This document shows positions 26,439-32,890 of a stretch of 52,089 nt of DNA, piece after piece. This DNA is from an uncultured Collinsella sp. (GTDB taxonomy: Bacteria > Actinomycetota > Coriobacteriia > Coriobacteriales > Coriobacteriaceae), in assembly GCA_900547765.1 (NCBI GenBank), contig URIA01000009.1, forward strand, positions 1 to 52,089. Direction: 5' to 3'. A program made the translations under genes and the position numbers. Each line of letters begins with the position of its first letter. Position 1 is the stretch's first letter. The notes beneath the pieces are model-generated. The model worked only from the letters and a program-made list of their open reading frames with translations, did not search any database and was not told where the DNA came from.

Positions 26439-26837
26439 ATGAGAAAGATAGTTGTGGCGAGCCATTCCCTTCTCGCCCAGGGCTTCAAGGACACCCTCGA
26501 GTTCCTTACGGGTAAGGGCGACGCCGTCAACGCCGTGTGCGCCTACGTGAACGACAACGGCGAGGGGCTCGACGCGGCGGTCGAGGCGGCTCTTTCGGGC
26601 ACTGACGAGGTCGTCGTCCTCACCGACGCGTACGGCGGCAGCGTGAACCAGCGCTTTTCCCGCTTCGCCTCCGACCGGATCCACGTGATCGCGGGTGTCA
26701 ACCTCCCGCTCGCCATGACGGTCGCGCTCGCGCGCCCCGACGAGAAACTCGACTTCGACGCCCTCGTCAACGAGGCGCGCCAGCAGATCATCTACGTGAA
26801 CGGTGCCAGTTCCGCCGAGTGCGACGACGACGAATAG
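26439..26837 (+). CDS. PTS mannose/fructose/sorbose family EIIA
   Basis: EIIA takes phosphate from HPr. The 132-residue protein has the phosphorylated His9 in VVASHSLLAQGFKDTLEFL and the LTDAYGGSVNQRF loop that corresponds to the GTPxN segment of E. coli ManX. It is a free-standing domain rather than fused to EIIB. It lies last among the PTS genes, twelve bases before the GH172 gene. Confidence 0.9.
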   Translation: MRKIVVASHSLLAQGFKDTLEFLTGKGDAVNAVCAYVNDNGEGLDAAVEAALSGTDEVVVLTDAYGGSVNQRFSRFASDRIHVIAGVNLPLAMTVALARPDEKLDFDALVNEARQQIIYVNGASSAECDDDE

Positions 26838-26849
26838 AGGAGGTCGACG

Positions 26850-27974
26850 ATGAGAGAGTTCCTTAAGGACGTGTGGATGCACGGCGGTGAGGAAAGCCGC
26901 GCCATCACCCCCGAGAACATCACGGGCGAGAAGGGCCGCGCCGCCATGTCGGCCAGCCACCTCGGCGTCGGCCGCAAGGGCTCGTGCTGCGTGCCCCTTG
27001 AGTCCGGCGAGACCATCACGCTCGCGGACATCGAGGGCCCCGGCATCATCCGCCACATCTGGATGACCGTCCCCGACAAGACCGCCGCCGGCAGCTTCGT
27101 CATGCGTGACCTCGTGCTGCGCTTCTACTGGGACGACGAGGAGACCCCCTCGGTCGAGTGCCCTGTCGGCGACTTCTTCTGCAACGGCTTCGGTGAGCGC
27201 GCCATCGTCAACTCGATGCCCATCTGCGTGAACCCGACGGGCGGCATGAACTGCTACTTCGAGATGCCCTTCAGGAAGCACGCCAAGGTCACGCTTACGA
27301 GCGAGCACCCCGGGTTCATTAAGTACATCTTCTACACGTTCAACTACGCGCTCACCGACGTGCCGGACGACGCCATGTACTTCCACGCCCGCTTTAACCG
27401 CGAGCGCAGCACCCGCAGGGGCGTCGACTACACCGTGCTCGACGGCGTGCGCGGCAAGGGCTACTACGTCGGCACCTACATGGCCCTGTGCGCCCTGGAG
27501 CGCTATTGGTGGGGCGAGGGCGAGATGAAGTTCTTCCTCGACGGCGACGAGGAGTTCCCCACGGTCACCTCGACGGGAGCCGAGGACTACTTCGGCGGTG
27601 CCTGGGCCTTCCTCGACAGGCCGCCCCACGCGCTGCCCGAGGCGCAGTGCTTCAACACGCTGTTCGCCGGCTACCCGTACCGCTCGACGCGCGACGCCAC
27701 GCGCGACCGCTTCAGCGCGGGCAAGCCGAACCCGAATCCGATGCTCGCGACTAGCGACGACGCGCTGCCCAGGCACGGCCTCTACAGGTGGCACCTTCCC
27801 GACCCGATCTCGTTCAAGGAGGACCTGCGCGTGACGTTCCAGGACCTCGGCAACGACGACATCAAGCTCTACGAGCGCGAGGACGACATCTCCACCGTCG
27901 CCTACTGGTACCAAAGCGAGCCGCACGCCGTGCTCGCCCCGTTTGCCGCAAGGCAGGACCGCGTGCCCAGGTAG
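26850..27974 (+). CDS. DUF2961 / glycoside hydrolase family 172 protein
   Basis: The 374-residue protein shows DUF2961 hallmarks: an early GPGIIRHIWMT strand near residue 60, PVGDFFCNGFG near 108, and TSTGAEDYFGGAWAF near 237, whose acidic residue belongs to the region that holds catalytic carboxylates in the family. GH172 enzymes act on difructose dianhydrides and on alpha-D-fructofuranosides or alpha-D-arabinofuranosides. No signal peptide is seen, so it should act in the cytoplasm on what the PTS brings in. It follows EIIA by 12 bases with AGGAGG before the ATG. The substrate is inferred, not shown. Confidence 0.85.
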   Translation: MREFLKDVWMHGGEESRAITPENITGEKGRAAMSASHLGVGRKGSCCVPLESGETITLADIEGPGIIRHIWMTVPDKTAAGSFVMRDLVLRFYWDDEETPSVECPVGDFFCNGFGERAIVNSMPICVNPTGGMNCYFEMPFRKHAKVTLTSEHPGFIKYIFYTFNYALTDVPDDAMYFHARFNRERSTRRGVDYTVLDGVRGKGYYVGTYMALCALERYWWGEGEMKFFLDGDEEFPTVTSTGAEDYFGGAWAFLDRPPHALPEAQCFNTLFAGYPYRSTRDATRDRFSAGKPNPNPMLATSDDALPRHGLYRWHLPDPISFKEDLRVTFQDLGNDDIKLYEREDDISTVAYWYQSEPHAVLAPFAARQDRVPR

Positions 27975-28000
27975 GGTCGCCTCGAAACAAGCCAACGTTA

Positions 28001-28035
28001 TGGGCGCCCGCGGTTGACCATGACTGCGGGCGTCC
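28001..28035 (+). terminator. Hairpin between GH172 and ROK kinase genes
   Basis: GGGCGCCCGC pairs with GCGGGCGTCCC with one bulged base around a 14-base loop, then TTT. It is a weak terminator or an mRNA-stabilising hairpin; the kinase ribosome binding site TAAGGAGG lies just after it. Confidence 0.45.
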
Positions 28036-28053
28036 CTTTGTAAGGAGGATCAC

Positions 28054-28938
28054 ATGAGCGAAAAGCAAATGAGGCTCGGCGCCCTCGAAGCCGGCGGGAC
28101 CAAGATGGTCTGTGCCGTGGTGTCCGGCGACGGCGAGGTCCTCGACCGTATGGAGACCCCGACGCTTACGCCCGCCGAGACCGTCCCGCAGATGATCGAG
28201 TGGTTCACCGCCCGCGATGTGGACGCGTTGGGCATCGGCGCCTTCGGCCCGACCTGCGTCAACCCCAACGACGAGCGCTACGGCTCCATCCTCCAGACGC
28301 CCAAGCTCGCGTGGCGAGGCCATGGTCTTCGCGCCGCGTTCGCCGACGCCCTCGGGATTCCGGTGGCCTACGACACGGACGTGAACGTTGCCTGCCTCGG
28401 CGAAGTGGTCTTCGGCTGCTGCAAGGGGCTCGAGGACGCCGTCTACGTGACCATCGGCACCGGCGTGGGCGCGGGCGTCATGTGCGCGGGCAGACTCCTT
28501 CACGGCATGCTGCACCCCGAGGCCGGTCACATGCTGGTAAGGACCCGTCCCATCGAGGAGGGACGCTGCGTCTGCCCGAGCCACGCGAGCTGTCTCGAGG
28601 GGCTCGCCTCCGGCCCCGCCATCGCCGCGCGCTGGGGAAAGCCCGCGGCCGAGCTCGCGGACAACGATGAGGTGTGGGCGCTCGAGGGGGATTATCTGGG
28701 GCAGATGTGCGCGAACCTCGTGCTCATGTACTCGCCTCGCCGCATCGTCCTCGGCGGCGGCGTGATGCACCAGGAGCAACTCTACGGCATCGTCCGCAAG
28801 AAGACCCTCGAATATCTGGGTGGCTACATCCAGACCGCCGAGCTTAAGGACATGGAGAGCTACATCTGCGCCCCGGGCTGCGGCGGCGACCAAGGAATCC
28901 TCGGCGCGGCCGAGCTGGCAAGAAGGGCGCTCGCGTAA
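28054..28938 (+). CDS. ROK family sugar kinase, probably fructokinase
   Basis: The 294-residue protein starts with the ATP loop GALEAGGTKMVCAV, typical of the fructokinase branch. It also has TDVNVACLGE near residue 110, the VTIGTGVGAG sugar/phosphate loop near 131, and a zinc site formed by His (GHMLVR) and CVCPSHASC near residue 155-182. It would phosphorylate a free hexose released by the GH172 enzyme, with fructose the best guess. It is last in the PTS locus and ends at a strong terminator. Confidence 0.88.
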   Translation: MSEKQMRLGALEAGGTKMVCAVVSGDGEVLDRMETPTLTPAETVPQMIEWFTARDVDALGIGAFGPTCVNPNDERYGSILQTPKLAWRGHGLRAAFADALGIPVAYDTDVNVACLGEVVFGCCKGLEDAVYVTIGTGVGAGVMCAGRLLHGMLHPEAGHMLVRTRPIEEGRCVCPSHASCLEGLASGPAIAARWGKPAAELADNDEVWALEGDYLGQMCANLVLMYSPRRIVLGGGVMHQEQLYGIVRKKTLEYLGGYIQTAELKDMESYICAPGCGGDQGILGAAELARRALA

Positions 28939-28970
28939 CTTGCGCTCTCTCCGCCATACAACGCGTTAAG

Positions 28971-29020
28971 AAAAGACGAGCGCTTCTTGCCAATTGAGCG
29001 GCAAGAAGTGCTCGTCTTTT
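28971..29020. terminator. Strong bidirectional terminator of the PTS locus
   Basis: AAAAGACGAGC at 28971-28981 and CTTCTTGCC pair with GGCAAGAAG and GCTCGTCTTTT ending at 29020, around an eight-base loop. It has A and T tracts on both sides. Confidence 0.88.
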
Positions 29021-29054
29021 GCATTTGTTTTTGGGGCAGGACGCCCCGCCTCCG

Positions 29055-29334
29055 CTAGAGTCCCTGGACCGCCACACCCACGAGGTTTGGACCGGTGTGG
29101 ACAAGAAGCGCGGGGCTGATGTCGGAGCGGACGACCTCCACCGCGTTGGCCACGCACTCGCACAGGGCCTGCTCCATGCGGTCGTAGAGGTCGGCGTGGG
29201 CCGAGGTGCGGCTCGCGGCAAAGCGCACCTTGGGGTGCTTCTCGACGATGGCGGCGATGAGCTTGACCTCGGTGCGATGCGGTACTTGCACAGCCATTTC
29301 GTGTACGCGAGGCTGTTGGCTTTCTGGGCCACAG
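29055..29334 (-). pseudogene. C-terminal fragment resembling DegV family protein
   Basis: On the minus strand 80 residues read VKLIAAIVEKHPKVRFAASR, then a helical stretch, and end RSDISPALLVHTGPNLVGVA. The final HTGPNLVGVA resembles the fatty acid-binding C-terminus of DegV proteins (HTGPGALGVA-like). Intact DegV proteins have about 280 residues. The sequence upstream (to about 29334) looks related in another frame (VIAVAQKANSLAYTKWL), so a frameshift is likely. The match is from memory and is uncertain. Confidence 0.4.
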
Positions 29335-29339
29335 CAATC

Positions 29340-29394
29340 ACCTTCCCCCTAGTATGATGACCTGAACAATCCTCATGCTAGGGGGAAGGTTTTT
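29340..29394. terminator. Long inverted repeat with T tract
   Basis: Arms at 29340-29357 and 29373-29390 pair at 17 of 18 positions (ACCTTCCCCCTAG with CTAGGGGGAAGGT), the exception being a possible G-U pair. TTTT follows. The arm is longer than usual for a terminator and may also be the end of a lost mobile element. A shorter hairpin with CCACCCGC/GCGGGTGG lies next to it. Confidence 0.6.
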
Positions 29395-29537
29395 GTCGCG
29401 TAGCGGAAATTGGCCTCCACCCGCTGAGCGGGTGGCTTTCTATGCCGCGCGTGCCGTGCGGCACGGACTAAAGTCCATGAATAAAAACGAGGATGGCCAC
29501 GTCCGGCCTCCCTCGCAAAGAGTCTCTGATTGCTCCC

Positions 29538-29598
29538 ACTCATTGGGGACAGACTTACATGAGTGATTGCACTCATTGGGGACAGACTTAAATGAGTG
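29538..29598. repeat. Two tandem REP-like units with GGGGACAGACTTA core
   Basis: ACTCATTGGGGACAGACTTA followed by cATGAGTG at 29538-29565 recurs at 29571-29598 with one base changed. Each unit is a palindrome-ended hairpin (CACTCAT with ATGAGTG). Confidence 0.7.
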
Positions 29599-29619
29599 CT
29601 CTTGAAATGCCGGCGCCTG

Positions 29620-29685
29620 GGGACGTTCTTTTTCTGTCTGCAGTTTGGGACGTTCCTTTTCTGTCGGCAGTTTGGGACGGTCCTT
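29620..29685. repeat. 27-bp tandem repeat with GGGACG units
   Basis: GGGACGTTC starts at 29620 and 29647, and GGGACGGTC at 29674, exactly 27 bases apart, separated by TTTTCTGTC-GCAGTTT. Two and a half units are present. A short open stretch that follows (SDEAKRIILSFEF then stop at about 29744) looks like the end of a lost gene. Confidence 0.6.
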
Positions 29686-29774
29686 AGAGCTGCAGCGCGC
29701 CATGAGCGACGAGGCGAAGCGGATCATCCTGTCTTTCGAGTTCTAAGCAGAATTCCCCGTCTCTGAGTAATGAT

Positions 29775-29905
29775 TAGTGCGCATTTGTGCGTATTTGTGT
29801 GCGTAGGATTGCGTGGCTATGCGTGTATAAGCACCGTCTGCGGCTGTATTATGACCATTTGGCGGTTATATACGCAAAAGTACGCACATACGCGCTAATT
29901 TGTGC
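29775..29905 (+). promoter_or_regulatory. Cluster of TGCGTA / TACGCA half-sites before the oxidoreductase-deoR operon
   Basis: GTGCGCA, GTGCGTA, GTGCGTAG, TTGCGTG and ATGCGTG occur within 29776-29826, and TATACGCA, GTACGCA and ATACGCG within 29870-29894, followed by TTGTGCGAAT. Multiple repeated half-sites upstream of a deoR gene are usual for DeoR/GlpR-type repressors, so this is probably their operator region and the operon is probably autoregulated. Confidence 0.5.
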
Positions 29906-29956
29906 GAATATAGAGACGGCAGAAATGTTAGACGCTCCATGACCCAGGAGGCACAT

Positions 29957-31036
29957 ATGGCAGATTTCAAGCAGGCTCCACTCGACGCCGCGGCAGCCGC
30001 CAAAGCAGCATTCGCTTCGGTCCAGGACAAGCCGTTCCCTAACGACATCTTTACGGCTCCCGAGCTCCGCTGGGCCGTGATCGGGTGCGGCGTTATCGCC
30101 AACCAGATGGCCCAGTCCCTCGCTCTTGCCGGCCGCAAGCTCGCGGGCGTCGCCAACCGCACGCTGTCCAAGGCTCAGACTTTTGCCGAGCAGTATGGCA
30201 TCGAGAAGGTCTATGACACGGTCGAAGACCTCTACGCCGATCCGGACATCGACGCTGTCTATATCACCACGCCGCACAACACGCATATCACCTATCTGCG
30301 TGCCGCGCTGGCCGCCGGCAAGCACGTGCTCTGCGAGAAGGCCATTACCCTCAACTCTGCCGAGCTCGACGAGGCCCGCGCCATCGCCGACGAGCACAAC
30401 GTGGTCCTTATGGATGCCACCACGGTGCTCCACATGCCGCTGTATCAGGAGCTGCGCCGTCGCATGGATGCGGGCGACTTTGGCCACATGAACCTCGCCC
30501 AGCTCAACTTTGGCAGCTATAAGGAGTACGGCGACCTGACCAACCGCTTCTACAACCGCAGTCTTGCCGGCGGCGCCATGCTCGACATTGGCGTGTATGC
30601 CCTGTCCGTCATGCGCCTCTTTATGGCAAGCCAGCCCGCTGAGGTCGTGTCTCTGGGCAACACCTGTGAGACTGGCGTTGACGTCGCGGGCGGCATTGTC
30701 TGCCGAAACGCCGAGCAGCAGCTGGGCGTCGTGAGCCTTACGCTCCACTCGAAGCAGCCCAAGCGCTCGGTCATCAGCTTTGACAAGTGCTATATCGAGG
30801 TCAACGAGTATCCGCGCGCCGATCACGCGACCATCGTGTGGACTGCGGACGGCCACCGCGAGGAGGTCCACGCCGGCACCGAGGCTTACGCCCTTTGCTA
30901 TGAGATGGCCGATCTTGAGAAGGCCGTTGCCGGCGACGACTCTAAGCGTGAGCTTCTGGGCTATGCTTCTGATGTTATGGAGCTGATGACCAAGCTGCGC
31001 GCCGACTGGGGAGTCGTGTACCCCGAGGAGGAGTAA
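29957..31036 (+). CDS. Gfo/Idh/MocA family NAD(P)-dependent oxidoreductase
   Basis: Members oxidise or reduce sugars and sugar derivatives. The 359-residue protein has an N-terminal Rossmann fold (VIGCGVIANQMAQSLA near residue 40), then ITTPHNTHITYLRAAL and CEKAITLNSAEL, which holds the conserved EK catalytic pair, and a C-terminal beta-sheet domain with GGAMLDIGVYALS near residue 212. The first 30 residues are an extra N-terminal segment. The ATG at 29957 follows AGGAGG. deoR starts three bases after its stop, so the two form an operon. The substrate is unknown. Confidence 0.88.
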   Translation: MADFKQAPLDAAAAAKAAFASVQDKPFPNDIFTAPELRWAVIGCGVIANQMAQSLALAGRKLAGVANRTLSKAQTFAEQYGIEKVYDTVEDLYADPDIDAVYITTPHNTHITYLRAALAAGKHVLCEKAITLNSAELDEARAIADEHNVVLMDATTVLHMPLYQELRRRMDAGDFGHMNLAQLNFGSYKEYGDLTNRFYNRSLAGGAMLDIGVYALSVMRLFMASQPAEVVSLGNTCETGVDVAGGIVCRNAEQQLGVVSLTLHSKQPKRSVISFDKCYIEVNEYPRADHATIVWTADGHREEVHAGTEAYALCYEMADLEKAVAGDDSKRELLGYASDVMELMTKLRADWGVVYPEEE

Positions 31037-31039
31037 GCG

Positions 31040-31786
31040 ATGCTAGCGGAAGATAGGCTCAACGCGATCGTGTCGATGGTTCAGCAGACCGGCTCGGTTA
31101 CCGTGCCGGAGCTTGCCGAAGCCCTGGGCGTGACGGCGTCTACCATTCGGCGCGACCTGCAGACGCTCGACCGAGCACACCGTATCGCCAAGGTGCACGG
31201 AGGCGCGACAAGTCTGGAGCGCGCGCACGTGACGCGCGACCTAACGCTTAATGAGCGCAGCGACCTCCATAACGACGACAAGGAGCGTATCTGCGCCCGT
31301 GCGGCGGCACTTGTGGAGCCCGAGAGCTTTGTATACATCGACTCGGGTTCGACGACGCTCAGGCTCATCGAGCATCTTCCACACCTTGAAGATGTCACCT
31401 ATGTGACCGATTCCGTGCTCCATGCTCAACGCCTTGCTTTGCGCGGCATGCGTACCGTGGTGCTGGGTGGCGAGCTCAAACCCGAGACCGAGGCGCTCGT
31501 TGGCCCCGATGCCTTGGCAACCTTAGACCGCTACAACTTCAACTGTGGCTTTTGGGGCTCTAACGGCATTGCCGCCGAGCAGGGCTTCACGGCGCCCGAT
31601 ATCGAGGAGGCGCAAGTAAAGCGTATCTCGATGCGCCATACGGCCAAGCGTTTCGTAATCTCTGATGCCAGTAAATTTGGCATGGTGGCGCCCGTCAAGT
31701 TCGCGGACTTCCGTGACGCAACGATTATTACCGCAGGCGATGTCCCTGCCAAGTACCGGGCAATGGACAACGTCATCACGGTCTAA
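31040..31786 (+). CDS. DeoR/GlpR family transcriptional regulator
   Basis: A 248-residue repressor with an N-terminal winged HTH (VTVPELAEALGVTASTIRRD with the DeoR signature, residues about 19-38) and a C-terminal sugar phosphate sensor of the ribose-5-phosphate isomerase-like fold, with IDSGSTTLRLIEHL near residue 98. It should bind a sugar phosphate linked to the neighbouring oxidoreductase and probably controls the half-site cluster at 29775-29905. A terminator lies about 95 bases downstream. Confidence 0.92.
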   Translation: MLAEDRLNAIVSMVQQTGSVTVPELAEALGVTASTIRRDLQTLDRAHRIAKVHGGATSLERAHVTRDLTLNERSDLHNDDKERICARAAALVEPESFVYIDSGSTTLRLIEHLPHLEDVTYVTDSVLHAQRLALRGMRTVVLGGELKPETEALVGPDALATLDRYNFNCGFWGSNGIAAEQGFTAPDIEEAQVKRISMRHTAKRFVISDASKFGMVAPVKFADFRDATIITAGDVPAKYRAMDNVITV

Positions 31787-31808
31787 CAGCAAGGGACGGG
31801 CTAAGGCC

Positions 31809-31847
31809 AAAACCACCACAAAGGTGCCTGTCCCCATTGTGGTGGTT
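31809..31847. repeat. Palindromic intergenic repeat, left copy
   Basis: AAAACCACCACAA at the left pairs with TTGTGGTGGTT at the right, enclosing AGGTGCCTGTCCCCA. An identical copy in the same orientation occurs at 32178-32216. The inner CTGTCCCC is the complement of the GGGGACAG core in the repeats near 10.2, 11.5 and 29.5 kb. Confidence 0.75.
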
Positions 31848-31879
31848 AGTAACGAAAACCGAGTAGTTTTCTCAATAGA

Positions 31880-31914
31880 AAAGCGGCAACGTCCATCACG
31901 GGCGTCGCCGCTTT
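31880..31914 (+). terminator. Rho-independent terminator after deoR
   Basis: AAAGCGGC pairs with GCCGCTTT around an inner ACG/CGT pairing and is followed by CGTTTT. Confidence 0.75.
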
Positions 31915-31931
31915 CGTTTTCTGCCGGTTTG

Positions 31932-32147
31932 TCTAAGTCTGTAACAACTGGACCGTTAAAAGTGGGCTAGGTGTTACAGATCGAGATACTTACGAACCGC
32001 GCCGTCCCTTTGTCTCAATCTGTAACATCTGGGACTGATTTTGCCGAGTTACTGTTACAGATTGAGATTATTCCCTTGAGGGGATTCGAATGTCTCGATC
32101 TGTAACAGATAGACCGCAAAATGGGCTTTAGCTGTTACAGATCGAGA
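31932..32147. repeat. Array of three 55-bp palindromic units with fixed spacing
   Basis: Units at 31932-31986, 32013-32067 and 32093-32147 are each exactly 55 bp. Each starts with a 15-bp arm near TCTCGATCTGTAACA and ends with its inverse TGTTACAGATCGAGA, with exactly 25 bases between. Spacers are 26 and 25 bases. Thus six 15-bp arms in alternating orientation are separated by 25-26 bases. The inner 25 bases of units one and three share GACCG, AAAA and GGGCT, so the units are diverged copies. No gene is present. The direct copies at 31809 and 32178 flank the array. Confidence 0.85.
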
Positions 32148-32177
32148 TGTTTGGGAATCCGGCAGAGCCATCGCGGC

Positions 32178-32216
32178 AAAACCACCACAAAGGTGCCTGT
32201 CCCCATTGTGGTGGTT
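32178..32216. repeat. Palindromic intergenic repeat, right copy
   Basis: Same sequence and orientation as 31809-31847. It runs into the TAA stop codon of the rluA-like gene on the minus strand and may serve as its transcription end. Confidence 0.75.
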
Positions 32217-32875
32217 TAGGGCTCCCAGGGGCAAGGGGCTTCGATGTGGGTGTGCTCGCCGGTTACGGGATGCGTAAAGGACACGCTGTGGGCGTGGAGC
32301 ATCAGGCCGCAGGGGCGCGGCGTTCCGTACAGGTCGTCGCCAACCAGGGGATGATGCTCGCTTGCCAGGTGTACGCGGATCTGGTGCTTGCGGCCGGTGA
32401 GTAGCTCGACATCAATATACGAGCGCGTGGGCAGGCCGCGGCGGCTTTTAAGGCGCTTGAGTACCTTGACGCGCGTCTGAGATGGCTTGCCGCTGGCGCC
32501 AACGCGCATCTTGCGGCTATCGTGGCGGTCGCGGGCGATAGGCTTGTCGATGAGCTTCTCGTTCCAGTCGATTTTGCCCTCGGCGAGCGCCAGATAGTGC
32601 TTTTCGAAAGCGTGGTCGATGACCATCTGGTCAAAGGCGGGCTGCGTCTGCTTGTCGAGCGAGAACAGCACCACGCCGGTGGTGTTGCGGTCCAGGCGAT
32701 TGAGCGGTTGCATGTCGGTCGCGGCAAAGCCGTCGCCCATCGCCAGCAGCAGGTCGCTGGCGTAGTCGGTGAGCGTGCGCTCGCCGGTGCCGTCGCCGTG
32801 GACGATCATGCCGGCGGGCTTGTCGATGGCCATGAGCCAGGCGTCGCAATAGAGGACTTGAGGTTCTTCGTTCAC
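32216..32875 (-). CDS. RluA family pseudouridine synthase
   Basis: The 219-residue protein makes pseudouridine in rRNA or tRNA. The catalytic aspartate lies in PLNRLDRNTTGVVLF near residue 62, and the later TGRKHQIRVHLA and GDDLYG segments are family motifs. There is no N-terminal S4 domain, as in the short RluA-type enzymes. Which uridine it modifies cannot be read. It lies 15 bases downstream of the U32 gene on the same strand, so both are likely one operon. Confidence 0.92.
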   Translation of the reverse strand: MNEEPQVLYCDAWLMAIDKPAGMIVHGDGTGERTLTDYASDLLLAMGDGFAATDMQPLNRLDRNTTGVVLFSLDKQTQPAFDQMVIDHAFEKHYLALAEGKIDWNEKLIDKPIARDRHDSRKMRVGASGKPSQTRVKVLKRLKSRRGLPTRSYIDVELLTGRKHQIRVHLASEHHPLVGDDLYGTPRPCGLMLHAHSVSFTHPVTGEHTHIEAPCPWEP

Positions 32876-32890
32876 GTGTAAGCCTTTCGG

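Noticed and set aside
31932..32147. CRISPR array
   Set aside because: The 15-bp arms alternate in orientation, the inner sequences are related, and no cas gene is present.
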